From: Chromatiales bacterium
GTDB lineage: Bacteria > Pseudomonadota > Gammaproteobacteria > UBA6429
Assembly (NCBI GenBank): GCA_027076405.1
Contig: JALTJN010000100.1
Span: forward strand, 1 to 64,000
Direction: 5' to 3'
Length of the DNA: 64,000 nt
Shown: positions 56,697 to 64,000 of the stretch, piece after piece
Layout of the letters: each line of letters opens with the position of its first letter
How positions within the stretch are numbered: position 1 is the stretch's first letter
The notes under the pieces: model-generated
Seen by the model: only the letters and a program-made list of their open reading frames with translations
Told to the model about the DNA's origin: nothing
Databases searched by the model: none
Translations under genes and position numbers: made by a program

Positions 56697-57257
56697 ATGG
56701 ATCGTAGAGATTTTTTTAGACGGGGTTTGGGTAAAGCGGCAGAGGTTGCTGTTAAAACCGTTGATAAGCGTGCGGCTGACAGGGCAAAACACTGGATCCG
56801 TCCTCCTTATGCGGTTGCTGAACTTGATTTTTTATTAGCCTGCACACGTTGCAATGCTTGTATCGAAGCTTGTCCGCACAATATTATTTTTCCATTGGCC
56901 GCTCGTTTAGGTGCGGATGTCGTCAATACACCTGCTCTCGATTTATTAAAAAAGGGTTGTCATTTATGTGAAGACTGGCCATGTGTAAATGCATGTGAAG
57001 CAAAGGCATTAGTGCGCATAGAAAATGAAAGCCCGACAAAATTTGCCAGAGCTGAAATAAATGAAAACCTTTGTTTACCTTTTTCTGGGCCGGAATGTGG
57101 TGCTTGTGTGCCGCATTGTCCGGTTGAAGGGGCAATGGAATTAATAAATGAAAAACCTGTTATTCATCAGGATGTCTGTTCAGGTTGTGCTTTATGTCGC
57201 GAGGTTTGCGTTGTAGAGGAAAAAGCAATATTGATAACGCCCTTTATTGTAGAATAA
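56697..57257 (+). CDS. NapF-like ferredoxin
   Basis: The 186-residue protein starts MDRRDFFRRGLGKA, which has twin arginines, as NapF does. Cysteine clusters are CTRCNACIEACP, CHLCEDWPCVNACE, CGACVPHCP and CSGCALCREVC. NapF is a cytoplasmic assembly factor that loads Fe-S clusters into NapA in other bacteria. It is separated from the upstream genes by 194 bp and may be read through or have its own promoter. Confidence 0.88.
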   Translation: MDRRDFFRRGLGKAAEVAVKTVDKRAADRAKHWIRPPYAVAELDFLLACTRCNACIEACPHNIIFPLAARLGADVVNTPALDLLKKGCHLCEDWPCVNACEAKALVRIENESPTKFARAEINENLCLPFSGPECGACVPHCPVEGAMELINEKPVIHQDVCSGCALCREVCVVEEKAILITPFIVE

Positions 57258-57267
57258 AAGTGATTTT

Positions 57268-58593
57268 TTAAAAGCTTATAATTATTTTTGCACCACCGAG
57301 TAAGCTTTTTGTTATCTTCATTTCGCCTTTATATAGTAATAAAATGTCATTTACCATTGCGAGTCCCAATCCATGGCCAGGTGTATTCTGATCGGCGCGT
57401 TGTCCACGCAATAATATCCGTTCCTTTTCATCTTCAGCGATACCGATGCCATCGTCTTCTATTGCCAGTTCAATCTGCTGATGATTTTTACTGGCAGAAA
57501 TAGCTACTTTTTTATCGCACCATTTAAAAGCATTTTCTAATAAATTACCTAGCAACTCATAAAGGTCACCTTGGTCTATTTTAACTTTTAATTTCTCATC
57601 AACTTTAATATTAACCTGCACCTCTTTTTCTGTATGTACCTTTTGTAGAGTGTTTACTATTTTATTAATGACAGGTAGTAAATTAAGTGTTTCAGTAAAA
57701 TGTGATTTTGCAACCGTTGCTGCTCTATTCAACTGATATTCAACAATATTGTTAATGGTTTTTAATTGTTCATCTGCGGTATCTTTTTCTTTCCCTGACA
57801 GACTGTTTGTTATTCCTTGTAATACTGCAATCGGTGTTTTTAAACTATGCGCCATATTACCAAGCGCATCCCGATAGCGGGTAAGCTGTTGTTGAGACGA
57901 ATCAAGGAGCTGATTTAAATTATTTGTTAAAGGTGTAATTTCTTTTGGGTATAGAGCAGTCAGTTTTTCAGCTTCTCCTTCTTCTATTTTTATTAAATCG
58001 TCTGCAACATATCGCAACGGTTTTAATCCCCAGCGCAGAATGAGCGTTTGGATAATAATTAACAGTAAGCTGACTCCGGCTAGCCAGCCCCATAAGTTTT
58101 TACGAAATAGAGAAATTTGTGAATCATAAACATTCTTGTTTTCTGCAACCTGAAAAATATAGGTGTCTTCACCTTCAACTGTTATCCATATTGTGGCAAA
58201 GTTGACTGAAGTATATTCTTGTCCATCGACAGAGATATTGGAAAAAGAAAATTCTCCCACTTTATATTCGTCAGGAAAAGGAATTTTTGTGTTTAGCATA
58301 GATTCAGATTGCCAGACGATTTTTTTATTTGCGCTGATAACCTGAGCATGCAGGGTTGATTCCGAAATATTGAGTCGAGGCTCCATATTTTCTACAGGAA
58401 GTTTTAAATATTCAGCATCATCGAGTTCTGCTGTTGCAAGCAAAGCATAAATTTGGGTACGCAAGTTTTCGCGTTGTGCATTTTCTATATTGTTGCGGAA
58501 TGCTTTATCTAATACCAGTCCGGTTAGGCTCATAAAAAAAATCAGGATAATTAATGCAGAAAATAAAATTCGGGTATGGATGGAAAAAATCAT
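57268..58593 (-). CDS. PhoQ-like sensor histidine kinase
   Basis: The 441-residue protein has two membrane segments (about 9-29 and 167-187), a periplasmic sensor between them, a HAMP-like linker and a dimerisation H-box (LGNMAHSLKTPIAVLQG). The ATPase domain carries ENAFKWCDKKV, EDDGIGIAEDE and HGLGLAMV. The H-box is very like that of PhoQ, but the sensor does not obviously match. It overlaps the regulator gene by 4 bp. Confidence 0.92.
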   Translation of the reverse strand: MIFSIHTRILFSALIILIFFMSLTGLVLDKAFRNNIENAQRENLRTQIYALLATAELDDAEYLKLPVENMEPRLNISESTLHAQVISANKKIVWQSESMLNTKIPFPDEYKVGEFSFSNISVDGQEYTSVNFATIWITVEGEDTYIFQVAENKNVYDSQISLFRKNLWGWLAGVSLLLIIIQTLILRWGLKPLRYVADDLIKIEEGEAEKLTALYPKEITPLTNNLNQLLDSSQQQLTRYRDALGNMAHSLKTPIAVLQGITNSLSGKEKDTADEQLKTINNIVEYQLNRAATVAKSHFTETLNLLPVINKIVNTLQKVHTEKEVQVNIKVDEKLKVKIDQGDLYELLGNLLENAFKWCDKKVAISASKNHQQIELAIEDDGIGIAEDEKERILLRGQRADQNTPGHGLGLAMVNDILLLYKGEMKITKSLLGGAKIIISF

Positions 58594-59291
58594 GTTAACG
58601 ACACATCATTCGTATTTGTTTGATTTAAATTCCAGCGATAACCTCTGCCGCGCAATGTTTCTATGGGTTTTAATGTACCATCGGGATCCAGTTTTTTTCT
58701 TAGCCGACCTACGAATACTTCAATAACATTACTATCGCGGTCAAAATCCTGTTCATAAATATGTTCTGTTAATTCAGTTTTTGAAATGACCTTGTCTTTA
58801 TTCATAACCAGGTATTCTATAACCTTGTATTCATAAGCGGTCAGCTCAAGTTCGGCATCATTGACGAATACTGATTGTGATGATGTATTTATATTGATTG
58901 CTCCGAAATGAATAAGCGGTTGTGCAACACCGGCAGAGCGTCGTAATAAGGCGCGTATTCTTGCAAGTAACTCCTCATTATGAAAAGGCTTCACCAGATA
59001 ATCATCGGCTCCGGCTTCAAGGCCTTCAACCTTATCCTGCCATTTTCCCCGTGCGGTTAAGATAAGAATAGGGAAAGATTTTTCCATTTTACGCCACTGC
59101 TTAATGACCTCGATGCCTGATAATTTTGGTAGCCCTAAATCAACAATGGCCATATCGAAGGAATACTCATGACCCATGAACAGCCCCGCTTCACCATCTT
59201 TTGCAATATCAACGGCAAAACCATTTTCCTGTAAATATTTTTGTAGTTGAGCCCTTAAGTTGGGTTCATCTTCAATAATTAACAAACGCAT
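58590..59291 (-). CDS. PhoP-like OmpR-family response regulator
   Basis: The 233-residue regulator has a receiver domain (IIEDEPNLR, phosphoacceptor in AIVDLGLPKLSG, LTARGKWQDKVEGLEAGADD, LVKPFHNEELLAR) and a winged-helix DNA-binding domain (LTAYEYKVIEYLV, VIEVFVGRLRKKL, RGRGYRW). The receiver strongly resembles PhoP. It is 5 bp after a PepSY-like gene and coupled to the kinase. Confidence 0.94.
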   Translation of the reverse strand: MRLLIIEDEPNLRAQLQKYLQENGFAVDIAKDGEAGLFMGHEYSFDMAIVDLGLPKLSGIEVIKQWRKMEKSFPILILTARGKWQDKVEGLEAGADDYLVKPFHNEELLARIRALLRRSAGVAQPLIHFGAININTSSQSVFVNDAELELTAYEYKVIEYLVMNKDKVISKTELTEHIYEQDFDRDSNVIEVFVGRLRKKLDPDGTLKPIETLRGRGYRWNLNQTNTNDVSLT

Positions 59292-59296
59292 AAAAA

Positions 59297-59569
59297 TTAC
59301 CCGGCATTAACTCTAAAGGTTTGTATTTTCCCGGAAGGTAGTAATACTTTTATTTTATAAATACGGTGTCCATTTTTTTGTACTGTTTTAGCAGAGAGTA
59401 TCCGGCCCCCCGTTTTTAGTTTTATTGTCGTTACTGCCTGATTTAAAGTTTGACTATTGTTTTGGCTTAAGCGTATTTTAGGTTCTGACGATATGGCTTC
59501 TGCAGGAGTTGCGGCAGAAAACGTTGTGATGAGAATAAAAAAAAGGGAAGGAATAATTGTATATTTCAT
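59297..59569 (-). CDS. Small periplasmic PepSY-like protein
   Basis: The 90-residue protein has a signal peptide (MKYTIIPSLFFILITTFSAA) and a C-terminal segment (VKTGGRILSAKTVQ-like LKTGGRILSAKTVQKNG, HRIYKIKVLLPSGKIQTFRV) of the PepSY type. Such small proteins often precede PhoPQ-like pairs and may tune the kinase. It is the first gene of the three-gene operon. Confidence 0.75.
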   Translation of the reverse strand: MKYTIIPSLFFILITTFSAATPAEAISSEPKIRLSQNNSQTLNQAVTTIKLKTGGRILSAKTVQKNGHRIYKIKVLLPSGKIQTFRVNAG

Positions 59570-59594
59570 TTTTATCTCAATTTATTGTTAGGGA

Positions 59595-59638
59595 TTAATA
59601 TGCAGGACTCAATTAATTTATTGTGTCCTGCATATTAA
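59595..59638. repeat. Perfect 14-base inverted repeat
   Basis: ttaatatgcaggac (59595-59608) and gtcctgcatattaa (59625-59638) are exact complements around a 16-base AT-rich loop. It lies between the glycine-zipper gene (upstream, minus strand) and the PepSY-like gene. It may be a terminator without a T run or an operator for the PhoP-like regulator. Confidence 0.6.
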
Positions 59639-59680
59639 GGATAACCAAGCCATAAAATTTTAACCAGATTTATTCTTAAA

Positions 59681-60250
59681 TTAATGTTGTGAAATAGCAT
59701 TTCCAACCATAGCACCAAAAATAGCGCCACCAAATGCCGCACCTGCATCACCACCACTGGCGTCACTGGCTATGGCTGAACCAATAAGTCCTCCGGCTAA
59801 TATGGGTAAGACATTATCAGAATGGTGCCCACTGCTGATGACTACACGCGAGCGATAGCGAGGTACAGCATAGTAGTCAGGGGCAATGTAACTGCTGTGG
59901 CGATAGAAATGGCTACGCTCGTATCTCCAGTCATTATTCCAGTGATAATATCTTCTGTGAGCACGGATATACTTTCTCATATGACGATTGAATCTCCGTT
60001 GTTGCCGTTCATGACGTAATTCACGGCGAACTTCACGACGAATTTGACGGTGACGTTTTGCATGTCTCCATTGCTTATGTTGATTATATTTGCGGAAATT
60101 GCGCTCATGATGAGGGGTGTCATATTGGCGATAATGACCTCGATCATCAAGACGCTCATTGTCTCTTTCATGATGTTTCTGACCTGCTTCTGCCATAGAA
60201 ACACTGCTTAAAGCGATGATAATTATGCCAATAGTTGCTTTGATATTCAT
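59681..60250 (-). CDS. His/Arg-rich secreted protein with glycine zipper
   Basis: The 189-residue protein has a signal peptide (MNIKATIGIIIIALSSVSMAEA). A very basic, histidine- and tyrosine-rich middle (residues 25-130) follows, then a C-terminal glycine zipper (AGGLIGSAIASDASGGDAGA and GGAIFGAMVGNAI). The zipper suggests membrane insertion; the histidines could bind metal. A strong hairpin follows it. The function is unknown. Confidence 0.75.
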   Translation of the reverse strand: MNIKATIGIIIIALSSVSMAEAGQKHHERDNERLDDRGHYRQYDTPHHERNFRKYNQHKQWRHAKRHRQIRREVRRELRHERQQRRFNRHMRKYIRAHRRYYHWNNDWRYERSHFYRHSSYIAPDYYAVPRYRSRVVISSGHHSDNVLPILAGGLIGSAIASDASGGDAGAAFGGAIFGAMVGNAISQH

Positions 60251-60365
60251 TTTGCTTCTCCTGTTATTTATTCGAGCTTTTTTAGCTGTTATAAGAACTA
60301 TAGACAGATGAAGCTGAACCTAATCTGAATATCTCTCAAATTTATGAGAAAAATTAACAGGTAAT

Positions 60366-60402
60366 AAAAAAGCCGCTCTGTTGGGTAACAAAGCGGCTTT
60401 TT
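60366..60402. terminator. Terminator after soeC
   Basis: aaaaagccgct (60366-60376) and agcggcttttt (60392-60402) form an 11-bp stem with A/T flanks on both strands. It ends the soeABC transcript on the minus strand. Confidence 0.88.
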
Positions 60403-60429
60403 GGTCTTATTTATCAGACTCTATGTTGT

Positions 60430-61407
60430 TTATGTAGTCTGATAATAAAGATTTTGCGGGTGATTTGCTTGTGCAAAGAAGAACCAGCGTTCAGCAATCA
60501 AGCCGATATATTGAATAATAAAAGCGCCCAGTAAAATACTTGTACTACCTGATTCTTCGCCAAGCCAAAGCAGAATAATTGGAATAGGGAAAACAAGAAT
60601 CATAAAGCTCCATTTAATAATTTTCATAAAAGTCGCTGTTTTATGATGGAAGAAATCACGGGTATTCATTGAGCCGCCTTGCATCCCCATCGATTTTTGC
60701 TGGATTTGCGGGTGGCGAATACCGATAGCAGACTGAATGGTTGATTTGGCTTTAATTTTTGCATTACGAATTAAAGAACCACTACGAGTGATAAAAGCCG
60801 CCGCAGTAATAATAATTGCCCAGTTGGCATACAGGCCTAATAAGTCAGGTGCATTTGCGCTGGCAAATGCTGCTGCCAAGGTAAAGCCGGATGCGGTACC
60901 GAGTAATAAATAATTCGCAACCGTTAATGCACAAGCCCATTCCTGCAGGAATTTAATGGTGGCGTAAATCATGCTGGTACAAATAAATAGCAAGAAGGTT
61001 GTAATCATGGCAATCGCACCAACGACTAAACTTAATTGCAGGGTTGTGCCTGTTTTACTGGTATATAAAACGGTATCCCAACCAAAGAAATGCATCATGC
61101 TGTAAATAAAAATTAAGCCCATTACAGTGGGTAATACGATAACTTCACGAGACAACCAGGATGTACGCCACATTGCTGCAGAGCGCCATGCACGTTCAGG
61201 TCGACCAAGGTGGAAGAAAGAAGCAATTAAGCCGCCGACTAAAAATGCCAGAGCGATAAGCGCGCCTAAGCCATAAAAGGAAGCACTGTCTTGCGTAGGA
61301 ACAAGTTCAACTGCTGCGTAACTTTGACCTGTGAACAGAGCGAGAAATAAACCCTGTCCTGCGCCTATTAATGTTGTTAAAAAGATAACTGAAAATGCCG
61401 GATGCAT
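60430..61407 (-). CDS. soeC: SoeC-like (DmsC-family) membrane anchor of sulfite dehydrogenase
   Basis: The 325-residue protein has about eight hydrophobic segments and a DmsC/NrfD-like pattern, starting MHPAFSVIFLTTLIGAGQG. HLGRPERAWRSAAMWRTSWL is the conserved quinone-site loop. SoeC anchors the cytoplasmic SoeAB enzyme and passes electrons from sulfite to quinone. It is third in a soeA-soeB-soeC order. A palindromic repeat separates it from soeB. Confidence 0.82.
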   Translation of the reverse strand: MHPAFSVIFLTTLIGAGQGLFLALFTGQSYAAVELVPTQDSASFYGLGALIALAFLVGGLIASFFHLGRPERAWRSAAMWRTSWLSREVIVLPTVMGLIFIYSMMHFFGWDTVLYTSKTGTTLQLSLVVGAIAMITTFLLFICTSMIYATIKFLQEWACALTVANYLLLGTASGFTLAAAFASANAPDLLGLYANWAIIITAAAFITRSGSLIRNAKIKAKSTIQSAIGIRHPQIQQKSMGMQGGSMNTRDFFHHKTATFMKIIKWSFMILVFPIPIILLWLGEESGSTSILLGAFIIQYIGLIAERWFFFAQANHPQNLYYQTT

Positions 61408-61442
61408 TGTCGATCTCCTAAATTTTATTTAAAAAAAGCTTA

Positions 61443-61512
61443 GCCACTAAGTTCACGAAGAATACCAAGTTTGATATTTTATTATCTTGGTATTCTTCGT
61501 GGCCTTTGTGAC
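61443..61512. repeat. Dispersed palindromic repeat (CACGAAG type), copy 3, between soeB and soeC
   Basis: gccactaagttcacgaagaa...accaag (61443-61469) pairs with cttggtattcttcgtggcc...tttgtgac (61486-61512). The arms are about 27 bases with few mismatches and the loop is short. It occupies most of the 112-bp space between soeB and soeC. Confidence 0.8.
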
Positions 61513-61519
61513 AATACAA

Positions 61520-62251
61520 TTACCAGGAAGTACTGTCGTCGAGCGTTGTTCCTTCGACCGGGCCACTTGGTCCACGTTGTTCTTTATTCAATGGATTATC
61601 GGCACGTTGTAATTCGTCTTCATGAATATGCATACGAGTTTTACGTCGTGGCAAGTAGTGATTAGACGGGTTCGTTCCCCATTCAGGCATTAACTGATAA
61701 CCACCTTCTTCACGAATCTGCACAGAGACTTCTGAATCAGGATCATGTACATCACCAAATAAACGGGCACTGGTCGGACAAGCGAGTACACAAGCCGGCT
61801 TACGTTCTGACTCGGGTAATGATTCGTCATAAATACGATCAACACATAAAGTACATTTTTTCATGACTTTTTGTTGTTCATCAATTTCACGTGCACCGTA
61901 AGGACAAGCCCATGTGCAATAACGACAGCCTATACATTTATCGTAATCGACTAAAACAATACCGTCTTTTTCACGCTTGTAACTTGCGCCGGTTGGGCAA
62001 ACAGGAACACAAGGTGCATCTTCACAATGTAAACAACTCTTTGGAAAGTGAACGGTTTCTGTTTTTGGAAATTCGCCAATTTCATACGTTTGTACACGGT
62101 TAAAGAAAGTACCGGTTGGATCTTTACCATACGGATTTTCATCCGTCATAAAACCTGCGGGACCCGAGGTATTCCATTCTTTACAACTTGTTACGCAAGC
62201 ATGACAGCCTACACAAACATTAAGATCAATAACTAAAGCTAACTGAGTCAT
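61520..62251 (-). CDS. soeB: SoeB-like iron-sulfur subunit
   Basis: The 243-residue protein has four ferredoxin clusters typical of DmsB/SoeB subunits: CVGCHACVTSCKEWN, CLHCEDAPCVPVCP, CIGCRYCTWACPYGA and CTLCVDRIY with CVLACPTSARLFGD. It wires the molybdenum subunit to the membrane anchor. No signal peptide is present, consistent with a cytoplasmic enzyme. Its start overlaps the soeA stop by one base (TAATG). Confidence 0.85.
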   Translation of the reverse strand: MTQLALVIDLNVCVGCHACVTSCKEWNTSGPAGFMTDENPYGKDPTGTFFNRVQTYEIGEFPKTETVHFPKSCLHCEDAPCVPVCPTGASYKREKDGIVLVDYDKCIGCRYCTWACPYGAREIDEQQKVMKKCTLCVDRIYDESLPESERKPACVLACPTSARLFGDVHDPDSEVSVQIREEGGYQLMPEWGTNPSNHYLPRRKTRMHIHEDELQRADNPLNKEQRGPSGPVEGTTLDDSTSW

Positions 62252-64000
62252 TATTTGGCTCCTTTAGTAAACATGCCAGCGAAGAAACCTTGAACTTTAC
62301 GACGTACACCCGTGCCTGGTACAGCAGGCATTTCATCAAATTGAGGATACGTCTCTTTAGGTTCATCATCTTCGGCTTTATACACTCGAACACGTACGTC
62401 ATACCAACCTGCCTGGCCGGTAATCGGATCAGAATTTGATATATGATCACCACATTCGTTAGTTGGTAACTCTTCTGCGATTAAATGGTTTAACAAGAAA
62501 CCTTTCTTCGATTCGTTTGCATCACCGTCAAGGTTCCAGGCGCCTTTTGCTTTACCAACCGCATTCCAGGTCCAGATTGTACCGGGCTCAACGGCTTCAG
62601 AGTAACGAGCCAAGCATCGCACCTTACCGTGCATGGATTCAGCCCACATCCAGCCACCGTCTTCAATACCTTGTGCCTGTGCAGTAGAAGGGTGAATGTG
62701 CATGTAGTTATGCGCATGGATCTGACGTAACCACGCATTTTGTGAATCCCACGAGTGGTACATTGCCATTGGGCGTTGTGTCAGTGCGGCTAAAGGATAC
62801 TTTTGCTTATCTGTTAACTGCACTTCTAATGGTTCAGCATAGAACGGTAACGGATCAAAGTGTGTTTCAACACGGCCACGTAAATGTTCCGGTGGTTGTT
62901 TACCTTCAAGCTTACCTTGCGCCGCTAAACGGAACTTCATTAATACTTCAGAATAAATATGAATATTAATTGGCTCAGCATAACGTTGTAGTGAATGTTC
63001 TTGTGACCATTTCAGATAACCACGGTTCCAGTTACGCATGTACTGGTAAGACTTTGGTAGATGATGATGGTAAACACAGTTGTTCTTTTCATACATTTCC
63101 CACTGGTTCGGGTTTGGTTCACCTTTCATGAATTTTTCGCCACCCTTACCACGCCAGCCGGATAAGAAACCAATGCCGGAACCCGGCGCAGTTTCAAAGT
63201 TGACCACAAAATCAGGATAGTCACGGAACTTGCGTGAACCGTCTTCTTTGGTGAAAGCAGGTAGCTTTAAACGTGAACCAAGTTCAATGAGTACTTCCTG
63301 GAACGGCTTGCAGTCACCGGTCGGTGGCACAACAGGAATACGGACAGAATCAACAGGGCCATCAAATTCAGAGATAGGACGATCAAGCATCGACATAACA
63401 TCATGACGTTCAAGGTATGTTGTATCCGGAAGTAATAAATCAGCATAAGCAGACATTTCAGACTGGAAGGCATCGCAAACAATCAGGAAAGGAATTTTGA
63501 AAGTTCCATCTTCATTCTTGTCGTTTAACATGTCGCGAACTTCACTGGTGTTCATTGACGAGTTCCATGCCATGTTGGCCATAAAAATCATTAATGTATC
63601 AATGTCATACGGGTCCTTATTGACGGCATTGGTAATGGCGTTATGCATTAAACCGTGAGCCGATAACGGGAACTCCCAGGAAAACGCCTTATCGATACGA
63701 ACAGGAGTACCTTCATCATCAACAAATAAATCATTGGGTTCTGCCGGCCAGCCTAACGGCATACCATCTAAAGGTGTATTCGGTTGAACGCCTTCAGGCC
63801 CTCTCGGGGTTTTCGCACAAGGTGGAATTGGACGCGGGAATGGTGCTTTGTGGCGGAAGCCACCCGGGCGGTCAATTGTGCCTAAAAGACTCATTAAGAT
63901 ACTTAAAGCACGAATTGACTGGAAACCATTTGAGTGAGCAGCTAGTCCACGCATGGCATGGAAAGAAACAGGATTACCGGTAATGGTATCGTGATCTTTA
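62251..64000 (-). CDS. soeA: SoeA-like molybdopterin oxidoreductase, partial (5' end outside the window)
   Basis: The frame is open to the window edge, so at least 582 C-terminal residues are visible and the cluster-binding N-terminus is missing. The part seen has molybdopterin-binding features (SFHAMRGLAAHSNG, MIFMANMAWNSSMNTSEV, DLLLPDTTYLERHD) and a C-terminal MGD-binding barrel (HNYMHIHPSTAQAQGIEDG). With a four-cluster ferredoxin and a DmsC-type anchor this best fits SoeABC, which oxidises sulfite to sulfate with quinone as acceptor. Polysulfide or thiosulfate reductases are alternatives. Confidence 0.78.
   Translation of the reverse strand, partial: KDHDTITGNPVSFHAMRGLAAHSNGFQSIRALSILMSLLGTIDRPGGFRHKAPFPRPIPPCAKTPRGPEGVQPNTPLDGMPLGWPAEPNDLFVDDEGTPVRIDKAFSWEFPLSAHGLMHNAITNAVNKDPYDIDTLMIFMANMAWNSSMNTSEVRDMLNDKNEDGTFKIPFLIVCDAFQSEMSAYADLLLPDTTYLERHDVMSMLDRPISEFDGPVDSVRIPVVPPTGDCKPFQEVLIELGSRLKLPAFTKEDGSRKFRDYPDFVVNFETAPGSGIGFLSGWRGKGGEKFMKGEPNPNQWEMYEKNNCVYHHHLPKSYQYMRNWNRGYLKWSQEHSLQRYAEPINIHIYSEVLMKFRLAAQGKLEGKQPPEHLRGRVETHFDPLPFYAEPLEVQLTDKQKYPLAALTQRPMAMYHSWDSQNAWLRQIHAHNYMHIHPSTAQAQGIEDGGWMWAESMHGKVRCLARYSEAVEPGTIWTWNAVGKAKGAWNLDGDANESKKGFLLNHLIAEELPTNECGDHISNSDPITGQAGWYDVRVRVYKAEDDEPKETYPQFDEMPAVPGTGVRRKVQGFFAGMFTKGAK

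Overview
This is an AT-rich gammaproteobacterial chromosome segment. The evidence is the rpoD-dnaG and tsaD-rpsU-yqeY blocks of the macromolecular synthesis cluster, the usual tsaD/plsY/folB/folK/pteridine reductase/midA/uppP/cca neighbourhood, a System I (Ccm) cytochrome c maturation operon and the oxygen-independent ubiquinone genes ubiT/ubiU/ubiV. FNR-type sites, a NapA-like molybdoenzyme operon and a SoeABC-type sulfite dehydrogenase suggest a facultatively anaerobic, probably sulfur-oxidising organism. That lifestyle is an inference; the species is not identified.

Layout. 1-350: a tRNA-Ile(CAU) gene split in its anticodon loop by a 269-nt group I intron. 0.6-4.4 kb: rpoD and dnaG (minus strand). 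4.4-6.8 kb: remains of two HigBA-type toxin-antitoxin loci and an intact HipBA-type pair. 6.8-10.5 kb: endonuclease VIII (nei) and a feoABC ferrous iron operon with a Fur-like box. 10.7-14.8 kb: ubiT, a CBS-domain protein, and the yhcC-ubiU-ubiV operon, with FNR-like boxes before ubiT and yhcC. 15-25 kb: yqeY, rpsU, tsaD, plsY, folB, folK, a chemoreceptor, a pteridine reductase, midA, uppP and a VanZ-like protein. 25-36.5 kb: rimO, a fatty acid desaturase, cca with an MpaB/Lcp-like protein and a degenerate GGDEF protein, an aldehyde dehydrogenase, a GGDEF-EAL protein, an amino acid permease and a TauE/SafE exporter. 36.7-40.1 kb: a Cache-HAMP-GGDEF protein, moaA and an orphan FixJ-type regulator.

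40.4-47.6 kb: ccmABCDEFGHI, including a small ccmD. 47.7-57.3 kb: an FNR-like promoter site followed by a diheme cytochrome c lipoprotein, a Tat-exported NapA-like molybdoenzyme, three NapG/NapF-like ferredoxins, a NapH-like and a NosR/CcoG-like membrane ferredoxin, a FixH/YtkA-like membrane protein and a NapC-type cytochrome with five heme motifs instead of four. No napB or napD is visible. MoaA (Mo cofactor), Ccm (c-type heme) and this electron-transfer set sit next to one another and probably work together.

57.3-60.3 kb: a PhoPQ-like two-component system with a small PepSY-like protein, and a His/Arg-rich glycine-zipper protein. 60.4-64.0 kb: soeC, soeB and a soeA gene cut by the window edge. 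Dispersed palindromic repeats of a CACGAAG type lie between several genes, one of them inside the soe cluster.
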